A stretch of DNA of 41,049 nt from Bacillota bacterium (GCA_021846165.1 JAJZCL010000002.1:1-41049), one strand, 5' to 3'. Shown: positions 19,520 through 29,587, counted from the stretch's first letter. Notes: generated by a model not told the origin, from the letters alone. Translations and numbers: made by a program.

Positions 19520-20941
19520 GTGCAAACCGCCCTTTATGCCCGCGTGTCTACTGACGAACAGGCGCAACAAGGGTTTTCGATCGACAGTCAAAAAGAGCGC
19601 CTTGCGGCTTACTGCCTTTCGCAAGGGTATGCAGGCTATGACTTTTACGTCGACGACGGCTACTCAGGCACCAACCTGAAGCGACCAGCGCTGCAGCGTT
19701 TGCTTGACGACATCCGCGTGCGCCGGGTCGACGCCGTCATCGTGTACCGCCTTGATCGCCTTGGCAGGCGGCAAAAAGATGTGCTGCACCTGCTCGAAGA
19801 CGTGTTCGAGCCGTTTGCGGTCACCTTTAAGAGCGTCACCGAACCGTTTGACACCGGCACGCCATTCGGCAGGGCGATGATCGGGGTACTCGCCGTGTTT
19901 GCGCAACTGGAGCGTGACACGATCATCGAGCGCACAACGCTTGGCAGGCGGCAACGGATTCGTTCCGGCCTGTGGCCGGGCGGGCGGGCGCCGTTTGGCT
20001 ACGAGTGGCGCAAAGATGAACAAGCGCTTTGCCCCATTCCCGAACAGGCGTCGCTCGTTCAGGCAATCTACCAGCGTTTTCTGCGCGGCGAGTCCTTGTC
20101 CGCGCTCAGTCGCTGGATCGCGTTGCGCAGCGCGGAGCGCAAGTGGACGCACAGCGCGATTCGCTTGATTTTATCGCGTCCCCTCTATGCGGGTCTGCTC
20201 GTTCGGCAGGAGGAAACGGCGCTCCAGGGTCGGCACATGGCCATCATCGACGCGGACACCTGGCGCGCCGCGCAGGCGGAACTGGCGCGGCGCTCAAGCG
20301 GCGTTACCGCAACAGGGGGGTATTTGCTCAGCGGCTTACTCCAGTGCGGGGTCTGCGGCAAAAGGGTGATCCACTTCCCTTATCAGGTGCGACGCGGCAA
20401 CCGCGTGTACCGCTACGAGTACTACGGCTGCCAAACGCAACACAGCCGCCAGGTTCAACAGACCGTTTCTTGTTCACTTGGTTTTCGACGCAAGGAAACC
20501 TTAGAGGCACAGATTACCGACGCGCTTTTTACGATCACCTTTACGCCCACCGAAATTGCGCACGTTCTCGCCGCTCTGACAAAGGCGGCGAACACAAGCG
20601 ACCATGCGGCTCTGCGCCAGCGGCTCGCCGCGAGCCAGTGCAAGGTCACGGTACGACGCGAACGCTGGCTCGCGGCCTACGAGGCGGGCGTCATCAGCAC
20701 AGAAGAGTTGGCCGCAAAGCTCGCGCCGCTTGACAGCGAGGCGAGCGTCATCGCGCTGCGACGCACCGAACTCGCAGACACTCCTTTGGCAACGGAGGAA
20801 CTCAATTTTTACCCTGATCTGATCCGTAAGGCCTGGCCTTACCTCACGCACGAAGAGCAAAGGTCGGTGATCCGCCTTGCCATCCGCAACGTGACGCTAC
20901 GCAAAGACCAACTCACGATCAACTGGAACCTAGCGACCTAA
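19520..20941 (+). CDS. large serine recombinase 2 (element D)
   Basis: TALYARVSTDEQAQQGFSIDSQKERLAAYC..YVDDGYSGTNLKRPALQRLL; zinc ribbon CGVCGKR. Confidence 0.95.
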   Translation: MQTALYARVSTDEQAQQGFSIDSQKERLAAYCLSQGYAGYDFYVDDGYSGTNLKRPALQRLLDDIRVRRVDAVIVYRLDRLGRRQKDVLHLLEDVFEPFAVTFKSVTEPFDTGTPFGRAMIGVLAVFAQLERDTIIERTTLGRRQRIRSGLWPGGRAPFGYEWRKDEQALCPIPEQASLVQAIYQRFLRGESLSALSRWIALRSAERKWTHSAIRLILSRPLYAGLLVRQEETALQGRHMAIIDADTWRAAQAELARRSSGVTATGGYLLSGLLQCGVCGKRVIHFPYQVRRGNRVYRYEYYGCQTQHSRQVQQTVSCSLGFRRKETLEAQITDALFTITFTPTEIAHVLAALTKAANTSDHAALRQRLAASQCKVTVRRERWLAAYEAGVISTEELAAKLAPLDSEASVIALRRTELADTPLATEELNFYPDLIRKAWPYLTHEEQRSVIRLAIRNVTLRKDQLTINWNLAT

Positions 20942-22197
20942 AGCGCGAGCAAGAGTTCCGGGTGTTCGAGGATTTCCTTAAGCCTCCGCAGAAACTGACC
21001 CACCGGTTCACCGTCGATGATGCGGTGGTCAAAGCTCAGCGACACCCCCATCCGATATCGTACCGCCACTTCGTCGTCCGCGAGTACGACAGGTTTTTTC
21101 GCGATGCTGTGTACTCCGAGGATCGCCACCTCCGGGTAATTGACGATCGGCGTCGCGAACCAGCCGCCGTTCGCCCCTGTGCTGCTGATCGTGAAGGTGC
21201 CGCCCGACATCTGTTCCAACGTCAGTTTTCGTTCCCTTGCCAGGCGCGTCAGGTCTTCGATCACGCGAGCGATGGCGAACACGGATATGCGATCTGCGTG
21301 ATGGACGACAGGCACCACGAGGCCATCTGGCGTGGCGGCGGCAATGCCGATGTGAATGTGCGGCTTGAACACGATTTCCATTTTTTCGCCATCTACAGAA
21401 GTGTTAAAAATCGGCAGTTCCCTCAGCACGTGCGACACGGCTTTGATGATAAACGGCAAGTACGTGAGTTTGATCCCCTCCGCCTCCGCAAACGGCAACA
21501 ACCGCTCGCGCACCTCGACGAGTCTGCTCGCGTCCAGTTCATCCATGCTCGTCGCCTGCGGCGCCGTGTACATGGAGCGAGCCATGTTCTCGTAGATGCG
21601 CCGACGCAGCCCGCGAATCGGCTGGCGCGTTTCACCATCCTCCTGCACAGACGCGGACACAGCGCGCGCAGTCGGCGAACTGGTGGGCGTTGACTGCACA
21701 AGCGACGCCACGGCCTGTCCGCTTGCCGACGCGCTGCCGCGCGCCCTCACAAACGCCTCCACATCCGCTTTGCTGACGTGCCCGCGCGAGTCGCTCGGCG
21801 ACACCTGAGCAAGGTCAACGCCAAGCTCCCGCGCCAGCTTGCGCACAGCAGGCGCCGCCAGCACCCTGCGTCCAGAAGTACCTGTGCGCTCTGCAACGGG
21901 AGTTTGTATTCGCTCCGCCAACGCAGGTTCCGTCGCTGGCGCGACCTCCTCTCCAGCGCCAGCGGAGGCAAGCGCAATCAGCACCTCTCCCACCTTCAGG
22001 ATCGCGCCAACCTCACCGCCCAGCCTTAACACCTTTCCCCCAACAGGCGTCGCGATTTCCACCGCCGCCTTGTCCGTTTGCACCTCGACGATCGGTTGAT
22101 CTTGCGTGATCACATCGCCCTCCGCCACGAACCACTGCAAAATCTCCGCTTCATGCAACCCTTCCCCAATATCGGGAAGGCGAAATTCATACGCCAT
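20938..22197 (-). CDS. 2-oxoacid dehydrogenase E2 (dihydrolipoamide acyltransferase)
   Basis: MAYEFRLPDIGEGLHEAEILQWFV..VQTDKAAVEI lipoyl domain; catalytic SLSFDHRIIDGEP. Confidence 0.95.
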   Translation of the reverse strand: MAYEFRLPDIGEGLHEAEILQWFVAEGDVITQDQPIVEVQTDKAAVEIATPVGGKVLRLGGEVGAILKVGEVLIALASAGAGEEVAPATEPALAERIQTPVAERTGTSGRRVLAAPAVRKLARELGVDLAQVSPSDSRGHVSKADVEAFVRARGSASASGQAVASLVQSTPTSSPTARAVSASVQEDGETRQPIRGLRRRIYENMARSMYTAPQATSMDELDASRLVEVRERLLPFAEAEGIKLTYLPFIIKAVSHVLRELPIFNTSVDGEKMEIVFKPHIHIGIAAATPDGLVVPVVHHADRISVFAIARVIEDLTRLARERKLTLEQMSGGTFTISSTGANGGWFATPIVNYPEVAILGVHSIAKKPVVLADDEVAVRYRMGVSLSFDHRIIDGEPVGQFLRRLKEILEHPELLLAL

Positions 22198-22211
22198 CGT
22201 CACGCCCCCCC

Positions 22212-23195
22212 TCACCGATACGAAAGCAACTCTTGCATCGCCTTGAAAATACGTTGTTTATTCGGCAGCCAGTCCTCTTCCACCGCAAACGCCGGATACG
22301 GCGTATCATACCCAGTCACGCGCAAGATCGGGGCAAGCAGCGACAGCATGCACTTTTCGCTGACAAGCGCCGCCACCTCCGCTCCGACGCCGCCCGACTT
22401 GACCGCCTCGTGAACAATCAGAACACGACCTGTTTTTGCAACTGAGCGTACAATCGCTTCTTCATCCATCGGCGCGACCGTGCGCAGGTCGATCACCTCG
22501 ACCGATCCCCCTTGCTTGTCCCGCCACTCTGCTGCAGCGGCAGTCGCGACAGGCGCCGCAGCGCCCCAGGTAATCAGCGTAAGGTCGTCGCCTTCGGCAA
22601 CCACCTTCGCCTTGCCAAGTTCTACGGTGTACTCCCCGTCTGGCACCTCTTCCTTGAAGGCGCGGTACAGCCTCATCGGTTCGAGGTACAGCACCGGATC
22701 GGGGTCGCGGATCGCCGAGAGCAGCAACCCTTTTGCGTCGTAGGGAGAACTTGGCATCACCACCTTGATGCCCGGGGTGTGAACAAACAACCCTTCCAGG
22801 CTGTCCGAGTGCAACTCCGGCGTGCGCACGCCCCCGCCATACGGGGAGCGCACCACCATCGGTAGGTGAATTCGCCCGGCTGTGCGAAAGCGCATGCGCG
22901 CCGCTTGCGAGGCCATTTGATCCATGGTCTCGTAGATGAACCCCAAAAACTGCACCTCCGCGACCGGCCTTAACCCGCGCGCCGCCAGTCCCACCGCTGC
23001 GCCGACAATCGCCGATTCGGCGAGCGGGGTATCGACGACGCGGCGATTGCCAAACTGCGCCTGCAATCCGTCTGTCACGCGAAACACGCCACCCGCCCGC
23101 CCAACGTCCTCGCCAATGATCAGCATGCTCGGATCGCGTTCCATTTCCAGCCGGAGCGCCGAATTGATCGCCTCCACCATGTTCATCAGCGGCAT
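22212..23195 (-). CDS. 2-oxoacid dehydrogenase E1 beta subunit
   Basis: MPLMNMVEAINSALRLEMERDPSMLIIGEDVGRAGGVFRVT; ATG at 23195. Confidence 0.95.
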   Translation of the reverse strand: MPLMNMVEAINSALRLEMERDPSMLIIGEDVGRAGGVFRVTDGLQAQFGNRRVVDTPLAESAIVGAAVGLAARGLRPVAEVQFLGFIYETMDQMASQAARMRFRTAGRIHLPMVVRSPYGGGVRTPELHSDSLEGLFVHTPGIKVVMPSSPYDAKGLLLSAIRDPDPVLYLEPMRLYRAFKEEVPDGEYTVELGKAKVVAEGDDLTLITWGAAAPVATAAAAEWRDKQGGSVEVIDLRTVAPMDEEAIVRSVAKTGRVLIVHEAVKSGGVGAEVAALVSEKCMLSLLAPILRVTGYDTPYPAFAVEEDWLPNKQRIFKAMQELLSYR

Positions 23196-23196
23196 C

Positions 23197-24264
23197 TCAG
23201 CGCCCCCTTTCCAGCGTCGCCCACTGCTCTTGCAAGCGTGGAGTAGGCGTAGCGTACACATAATCAAACGACTCAGCGAGCGTTCCCTTCGGCACGCCCT
23301 CCGCTTTCGCGACCACTTGCTCAATCACCTGCGCCGCTTCTTGCCAAAGCGCCTGTTCACGCTCATCGTCCCAGATCTGCAACCCGGTCAAATACCGCCG
23401 CAAACGCACAATTGGGTCTTTTTGTTTCCAACTCTCCACCTCGGCCTGACTCCTGTACCGATTGGGATCATCCGAGGTGGTGTGCGGACCGTTGCGATAC
23501 GTTACCGCCTCGATCAAAGACGGGCCTTTCCCCTCTCTTGCCCGCCTTACCGCCTCCATCGTCACTTGATAAACCGCCAGTACATCGTTGCCATCCACTT
23601 GAACTCCCGGTATTCCGTACGCAAGACCTTTCTGCGCAAACGTCGCACTACCTGTTTGATGACTGCGCGGCAAACTGATTGCCCACTGGTTGTTTTGAAT
23701 GAAGTAAATCGCAGGCAGCTTTAACACCGACGCGAAGTTCAGCGACTCGTGAAAATCTCCCTGTGACGTCGCGCCGTCACCCAGGTAACACAGGCTGACA
23801 CGCTTGTCTTCCAAATAAGTAGAGGCCCAGGCACTGCCCATTACATGCGTCGCCTGCCCGGCGATGATGATCTGCACGGGAAATGCATGAACACCCTCCG
23901 GCAACCTCGCGCCAAACACGTGGCCCATCGTGTACAGCAGACTGTATTCAAGCGGCGCCCCGTGTACCCACAGCGCAGGCGCCTCGCGATAGCTCGGAAA
24001 CATCCAATCGCTTCGTTCCAGCGCGTAAGCGCTGCCTATCTGCGCCGCCTCCTGACCACTAAACGGAGCATACGTGCCAATCCGTCCCTGTCGTTGCAAC
24101 CGCATCGCTCGTTCGTCATACGCGCGAGCAATCACCATATAGCGGTACACCTCCAGCAGTTGCCTGTGACCTAGCGACGGCGCCTCGCGCACCAGTTCCC
24201 CGGCTTCGTTCAATACCTGCCACTGCGTGACGGTAAGATCTTCAGGATTAATCCACATCGGCAA
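23197..24264 (-). CDS. 2-oxoacid dehydrogenase E1 alpha subunit
   Basis: LCYLGDGATSQGDFHESLNFASVLKLPAIYFIQNNQWAIS ThDP motif. Confidence 0.95.
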   Translation of the reverse strand: MPMWINPEDLTVTQWQVLNEAGELVREAPSLGHRQLLEVYRYMVIARAYDERAMRLQRQGRIGTYAPFSGQEAAQIGSAYALERSDWMFPSYREAPALWVHGAPLEYSLLYTMGHVFGARLPEGVHAFPVQIIIAGQATHVMGSAWASTYLEDKRVSLCYLGDGATSQGDFHESLNFASVLKLPAIYFIQNNQWAISLPRSHQTGSATFAQKGLAYGIPGVQVDGNDVLAVYQVTMEAVRRAREGKGPSLIEAVTYRNGPHTTSDDPNRYRSQAEVESWKQKDPIVRLRRYLTGLQIWDDEREQALWQEAAQVIEQVVAKAEGVPKGTLAESFDYVYATPTPRLQEQWATLERGR

Positions 24265-24335
24265 ACGCTCCTTATGTAATCAAGTCAATCGCGCACACGC
24301 CTTATTTGATGTTACTCATCTCGACCTCAAACGAC

Positions 24336-24361
24336 AAAAAGCTCCGCCTAACGGCAGGAGC
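24336..24361 (-). terminator. Rho-independent terminator
   Basis: Minus strand GCTCCTGCCGTTAGGCGGAGC followed by TTTTT. Confidence 0.7.
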
Positions 24362-24423
24362 CTTATATCCCCTGGATTGCGCACCAGTGTTGCACACTTG
24401 CCCGTTAGCGGCTACGCTTAATT

Positions 24424-24600
24424 TTGACTTCCGCCCCATGGATCAATCCAGGGGATTCCAACGATCACTCGTTGGTTTTCCTGCTTCTTAGAAACGCGCC
24501 TCTCTACGAGCAGGTCTTATCGTCGCCACGCAGGCTCACACACCGCCAGCCCGGCGGCTCCTATGCCTATGTGTTGGCACAAGTACATGATACCAAAACA
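24424..24600 (-). ncRNA. IS200/IS605 right-end / TnpB omega-RNA-like remnant
   Basis: Minus strand ...AGAAGCAGGAAAACCAACGAGTGATCGTTGGAATCCCCTGGATTGATCCATGGGGCGGAAGTCAA resembles 3' ends of tnpB elements (GAAGCAGGA..hairpin..CCCC..GGGG..GTCAA); no tnpB ORF nearby. Confidence 0.5.
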
Positions 24601-24701
24601 TTCGCCTGACGGCGAGCGCCTTACTGTGTGCCCCATAGGGGGTATAGTGGATCCAGGAAATCAGACAAGCTGAAAGGGGTCATGTAAGCGATCATCGGTT
24701 G

Positions 24702-24863
24702 ATGAGAAAACATGACACGGCAGCATTCAAAGCGCAGATAGTTTTGGAACTCTTGAAAGAGGAAAAAACGGTCAGTCAGATTTCGTCGGAGTACGGTATT
24801 CATTTTACCATGCTTCACAAATGGAAAAAGGTTGCCACAGACAGAACGCGTGCAAATGATTGA
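24702..24863 (+). pseudogene. IS3-type OrfA transposase remnant
   Basis: MRKHDTAAFKAQIVLELLKEEKTVSQISSEYGIHFTMLHKWKK, truncated at 53 aa. Confidence 0.7.
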
Positions 24864-24928
24864 TTGGGAACCACCTTTAGATGTTGAACAACCATTGTCG
24901 TCAATTTAAGCAAACATAAAAATCCATT

Positions 24929-25552
24929 TTGTATCGAACAAAAAAATATGATGTTTTCAATGAAGTCTTACTTGATGCAAGGATCACGAAGTTGTCCTGT
25001 GGGGAAAAGGAACTCGCTTCGCAGCATAGTTTACGTTTGCAGGAGATGGGCATTTCAAATGATCTGATTATTTTTGACCGAGGGTATGCGTCAGCGCAAC
25101 GGATTGCACAGCTTTTTGAGTCTGGTGTTCATTTTCTGATGCGCGTCAGACGTAAATTCAACAAGGAAATCGATGCCTTGACCTCATCAGATGCTTTTGT
25201 TGACCTCACCCATGAGCAAAAGGTCTATCGCATGAGGGTGGTTACATTCCCTTTACCATCGGGCGAAGTGGAAACACTGATCACTGATTTACCACAGGAT
25301 ACCTTCGAAACCATCGATTTTCAGGCTTTGTATTTCAGGACTTTTACGCAAGTATGTGGCAAGTTGAAGCATCACCTCGTTCTTGCGGTGTTGGAACCGG
25401 ATCCTAATAAGAGAGAACGCGCATTGAAAAAGGTGCTTGCTGTCATCGCTAAAAATCGAACCCCCATACGACCAGGCAGAAAATTTGAACGCAAAACCCC
25501 TGGGAAGAAACGGTTTTATATGAACATGAAATCGGCATTGTCAATGATTTGA
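24929..25552 (+). pseudogene. IS4-family DDE transposase remnant
   Basis: NEVLLDARITKLSCGEKELASQHSLRLQEMGISNDLIIFDRGYASAQRIAQLFESGVHFLMRVRRKFNKEID; lacks the N-terminal part. Confidence 0.7.
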
Positions 25553-25723
25553 TGTTTAAATTGACGACATTGGATCAAAAATAGGTTCTTACTCACCGAC
25601 GAAGATAAATGCTATGGATAGGTGTAGGCATGGCTGTTTCTACTTCATGTCTCTGTGATTCTTGGAATGCGCAGAGGCAACCGTCCGACCGAATTCGGTT
25701 TTTTCACTAGTCGTCGATTCCTC

Positions 25724-25902
25724 TTACCGAATGACCAGTGCGAAAAACGCGTCGGCATTCCCTGGTACGCCCCCAAAGTGTAAAGAATTTCTGCAGGCAC
25801 CAGTTCGAACCGCATCGAAAAAAAATCCAGTCCCAAAGACCGAGCAATGATGCCCACTTGTTCCAGCGCTGTTGCAAATTTGGCGCGTTCCTCACGATTC
25901 AC
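25724..25902 (-). CDS. spoVR: spoVR exon 1 (N-terminal segment)
   Basis: GTG start after [65 protein letters not shown] is the SpoVR N-terminus, ending in the conserved HWSFGK motif. Confidence 0.93.
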
Positions 25903-26055
25903 TTCGCCCCCCCACCTCCACTTGGGAATGATTCCTGAAAAGCGCAGAGAGCGCCAGATACACATCGCTTTTTTCGCGAATGATGGCTTTGCGAAACCGT
26001 GGATTTTGCATGTGTCGGTACGCACTCATCAGTGTGGATGCGCGGTTATATTGAT
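25892..26055 (-). CDS. yhbH: yhbH exon 3 (C-terminal segment)
   Basis: [53 protein letters not shown]; characteristic YhbH/DUF444 C-terminus; stop overlaps spoVR GTG start. Confidence 0.9.
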
Positions 26056-26263
26056 ATCACTGTGCATGATGTACACGATCCAAATGACAACTTCGTTGGT
26101 GTCGGGAGGCATGGGTTACAAACTCCGTTGAACACCGTCATACTGGCAGAAATCACTTTGATGATTCAATTTTTTGCGGATCGTACCGCCCAGCATGCTT
26201 GATGACGCGATCTCCGATCGCAATACTGATGGTATCTGGGCAACTTACCAAGTAAACTTCGCG

Positions 26264-27616
26264 TCACCAAGACACCGACAAATCCCTTGTCGGTACACGA
26301 TAATACTCCAGCGCTTCCGCGACAAGAGATTGCGTACCCGCAACGACCACCAGTCCATTCGCACCCGCCGCCCGCTTTGCAGCGGTAAGCGCGTCCTCAA
26401 GCCGCTCCGAACGCCCAGTCGGAACGGATCGACTCGCTTCCTCCCCAAGACGCAGCAGATCGAACGTAAGGTGTGGGTTCTGCGCCTTAGTCACCCACAC
26501 CGCATCGACAACAGGCGCCAGAACCGCAATGACACCGCTGCCGTCTTTGTCGACAGGCACCCCTACCACCAGCACCTTAGGAACAGCGTCGATCTGTTCG
26601 ATCACCTCTCGCAAGTGCATGGCGTTATCGCGGTTGATTGCGCCGTCGATCAACACCTGCGGACGGCGCATCAGTCGCTGCGTTCGCCCTGGCCAGTACA
26701 GGTTCGCAAAAGCGCCCTGCAAACTGGATTCCGGCAACGCCCCCCCAAGCCAGTTTTCTACAGTCGCAATAGCGACACCCGCGTTTTCCGCTTGATTCCT
26801 GCCGAGTAGGGACAACCTGACGCCAGCGTAACGAGCACGACGGGTGATCAAATCAAACACCGTTTTGTCAGACTCCGCCCGCACTCTTTCAAGGTGAAAA
26901 TCCCGCCCCAGTGCCAGTAGGCGCACGCCTTGGTCGTGCGCCTCTGCCGCGATCACAGCAAGTGCCTCTTTGGCTTGATCAGCCGCAATCACGGCTTTGA
27001 GTCCCTGATCAATCACGCCCGCCTTGTTCCACGCGATGTCCGTCAGTTCTGGCCCCAGCAAGTCCCGATGCTCCAGTTGGACGGGCGTTATCGCTGCGAT
27101 TTCCCCCAAAAGCTGGTTTACATCATCAAAACGAGCGCCGCGACCAAGCTCGAACACGTTCACATCCGTTTTTTGCGCAGCAAAATACAGCGCAGCCACG
27201 CAAGCCACAATGCCCACCGGCCCGAAGTACTCACCCGGCGCCATCCGGTTGCGCATGTCCTCCATCAATGGATATAGCGTTTCCTGCCATTTTATCCACT
27301 CATCTTCCGCAATTGCCTTGCCATTCATGCGAATGCGTTCTGTGAAATCGATCAAATGAGGGCTTGTAAACAGCCCCACCTTTAGTCCCTGTGACTCTAA
27401 CAAAGCGGCGATCAACCTTGCTGTAGAACCTTTGCCCTTGCTGCCCGTCACTTTGATGGTGCGAAGGCGCTTGTCAGGAGACCCTACGGCATCCAAAAGT
27501 TGGCGTGTGAGGTGTGGTGTGCGCGTGTCTTTATCATATTGCCCCCGACGATGCGGTTGGGCGAGGTGATAACTTTCAAACAAGTAGCCAATTGCGTCAT
27601 GAAACGATGCAAACAA
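26264..27616 (-). CDS. folC: folylpolyglutamate/dihydrofolate synthase
   Basis: IKVTGSKGKGSTARLIAALLESQGLKVGLFTSPHLIDFTERIRMNG; FolC ATP-binding motif. Confidence 0.93.
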   Translation of the reverse strand: MFASFHDAIGYLFESYHLAQPHRRGQYDKDTRTPHLTRQLLDAVGSPDKRLRTIKVTGSKGKGSTARLIAALLESQGLKVGLFTSPHLIDFTERIRMNGKAIAEDEWIKWQETLYPLMEDMRNRMAPGEYFGPVGIVACVAALYFAAQKTDVNVFELGRGARFDDVNQLLGEIAAITPVQLEHRDLLGPELTDIAWNKAGVIDQGLKAVIAADQAKEALAVIAAEAHDQGVRLLALGRDFHLERVRAESDKTVFDLITRRARYAGVRLSLLGRNQAENAGVAIATVENWLGGALPESSLQGAFANLYWPGRTQRLMRRPQVLIDGAINRDNAMHLREVIEQIDAVPKVLVVGVPVDKDGSGVIAVLAPVVDAVWVTKAQNPHLTFDLLRLGEEASRSVPTGRSERLEDALTAAKRAAGANGLVVVAGTQSLVAEALEYYRVPTRDLSVSW

Positions 27617-27631
27617 AGGTTTCGCGCCCCT

Positions 27632-29587
27632 CTACGAATGCTTGACCGGCTTTGTGGAAGCAGTTGCGGATGTCGCGGTCTTGATCGACACTTGTGGCGT
27701 CTTAGGCGTCGGTGCCAGCGTGCTGCTGTACTCGGCGAAATACGCGTCGATCACCTCCTGCCCGAGCGGCGCCGCCGCCGTAAAGCCTTCGCCTGCAACG
27801 TCGGGAATCACAACGGCAATCGCGATTTTCGGTTTGTTATAGGGCGCGTATCCGACAAACACAGAGTTGTTGAGTCCGGGCGTGCCGGATTCGGCGGTGC
27901 CGGTTTTTCCCGCCACATTGATCGGGTCGTTGCCAAAATAATAAGTGGCGGTGCCTAGCGACCCGTGTGTCGCCAGTTCCAGCCCTTGCTGAATGATTTT
28001 CAAGTATTGCTGACTGACAGGAACTTTATCCATAAGATGCGGTTGTATCACTTTGATGACTTTGCCTTTCGGGTTGGTGATCTCATGCACCACTTGCGGT
28101 TGATATCGATACCCACCATTGGCAATCGCGGCGATATAAGTACAAAGACCGATGGTAGAGTACGCCTCCTCCTGGCCGATCGCCGCCGCTGGCAGGTCAT
28201 AAAGAGTCGGCGGGTTCGCGTACGTGACATAACCCGGCACCTCGCCTGGCAAATCCACGCCAGTAAGCGTGGTGAGACCGAATTTTTTCCCCATGTCATT
28301 CAACTGGTTAAGCGCCCGCACACGACCGCCGTACAACCAGGCATTGATGTTGGCTGGGGGATTACTTGTATTAAAGTGACCCAAATTAAGGCCAACTTGG
28401 TAAAAATACGTGTCGTCTGAAACCTCGATCGCCTCTTTTAATCCGACCCAGCCGAAACCGCCAAGATTCCAGTTGTGCATATAGTAGGTGCCGATTTGCA
28501 GACCGCCCCGGTCATCCACCAACAAGTTAGGCGTCATTTCATGGTGGCTTAATGCCGTCAGTGCTGTCAGCATCTTCTCTGTCGAGCCTGGCATATAAAG
28601 GCCGGAAATGGCTCGATTAAACCCTGCGTCATTGTTCAAATACTGCTGATAGTGCTGATTCGAAATACCGCCAATCCACCAGTTGGGGTTGTACGTCGGA
28701 TAGCTCGCCATCGTCAGCACGGCACCGGTGTGTACATTCATCACTACCACCGTTCCCGAGCTTACAGCAGGCATGCCAGAATTGCGTAAAAATTGGATCC
28801 GCGCGATCAAATCCTGCGCTGCAATTTTTTCCAGCGGCCCGTTAATGTTGAGGACGAGGTTATCGCCCGCTTTGGCAGGAATTCCAACGATGCCTTGATT
28901 TAAAGGAATGCCTGCTGGCGAAACTGGAATTTTCTCCTCGCCGTATGAGCCTTTAAGCACATTCTCGTAGGATTGCTCAAGTCCTGACAACCCCACCTGC
29001 GCATCCTTAGGGTAACCTGTACTTTGGTATTGGCTCCACTCGTTGGCTGGAATGGGGCCAATGAACCCCAACTCGTGCGCAGCCAATTCCCCCTGCGGAT
29101 AGACCCTCTGCGGTACTGTCATCATCAACACGCCCGGCAAGTCGTCGCGATGCTCAGCAACAAATGCCATTTGCTCCTGTGTCGCTTTCGCCGCCAGCGT
29201 CACCGTCGGTTGCAAAGGGTTCTGGTTGATCATGAGGTTCTCAAGTTTGGCTGAGCTTAGACCCAAAACGGGCGCCAATTCTTTCGCCACATTCGCTGCC
29301 GAGAGCGTGTCATTGGGATAACGAATATACAATATTTGGTATACAGGAATATCCGCCGCGAGTACATCGCCCGCGCTATCGTATATCCACCCGCGCGACC
29401 CAGGAATCGGCAGAGAACTGTAGTTTTGCGTCGCAACATCCGTTTGGAACTGCTGCGCTTCAGTGATCTGCAAATATCCCAACCGCACAATCAGCGTTGA
29501 CGTCGCGAGTACCGCCGCAAAAAAAAGCTGTTGTACGCGCTTGGACGTTTTTAGCTGTAGCTTTTTTCGTTGATTATTGTCCGTCAC
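27632..29587 (-). CDS. class B penicillin-binding protein (PBP2-like transpeptidase)
   Basis: SGLYMPGSTEKMLTALTAL (SxxK-type region), VAGKTGTAESG (KTG box), N-terminal TM and dimerisation domain. Confidence 0.9.
   Translation of the reverse strand: MTDNNQRKKLQLKTSKRVQQLFFAAVLATSTLIVRLGYLQITEAQQFQTDVATQNYSSLPIPGSRGWIYDSAGDVLAADIPVYQILYIRYPNDTLSAANVAKELAPVLGLSSAKLENLMINQNPLQPTVTLAAKATQEQMAFVAEHRDDLPGVLMMTVPQRVYPQGELAAHELGFIGPIPANEWSQYQSTGYPKDAQVGLSGLEQSYENVLKGSYGEEKIPVSPAGIPLNQGIVGIPAKAGDNLVLNINGPLEKIAAQDLIARIQFLRNSGMPAVSSGTVVVMNVHTGAVLTMASYPTYNPNWWIGGISNQHYQQYLNNDAGFNRAISGLYMPGSTEKMLTALTALSHHEMTPNLLVDDRGGLQIGTYYMHNWNLGGFGWVGLKEAIEVSDDTYFYQVGLNLGHFNTSNPPANINAWLYGGRVRALNQLNDMGKKFGLTTLTGVDLPGEVPGYVTYANPPTLYDLPAAAIGQEEAYSTIGLCTYIAAIANGGYRYQPQVVHEITNPKGKVIKVIQPHLMDKVPVSQQYLKIIQQGLELATHGSLGTATYYFGNDPINVAGKTGTAESGTPGLNNSVFVGYAPYNKPKIAIAVVIPDVAGEGFTAAAPLGQEVIDAYFAEYSSTLAPTPKTPQVSIKTATSATASTKPVKHS

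Larger units (their letters stand above)
19248..25728. mobile_element. intervening element D in spoVR (~6.48 kb)
   Basis: Flanks share TTACC (GGTAA on coding strand) at 19243-19247 and 25724-25728; joining gives SHWSFGKAFYRMKMDYDLG in frame; carries serine recombinase 2. Confidence 0.88.

Noticed and set aside
15144-25902. Group I/II introns or inteins as the explanation for split spoVR
   Set aside because: No reverse transcriptase/maturase or intein motifs; each insert instead carries a large serine recombinase and short direct-repeat cores.
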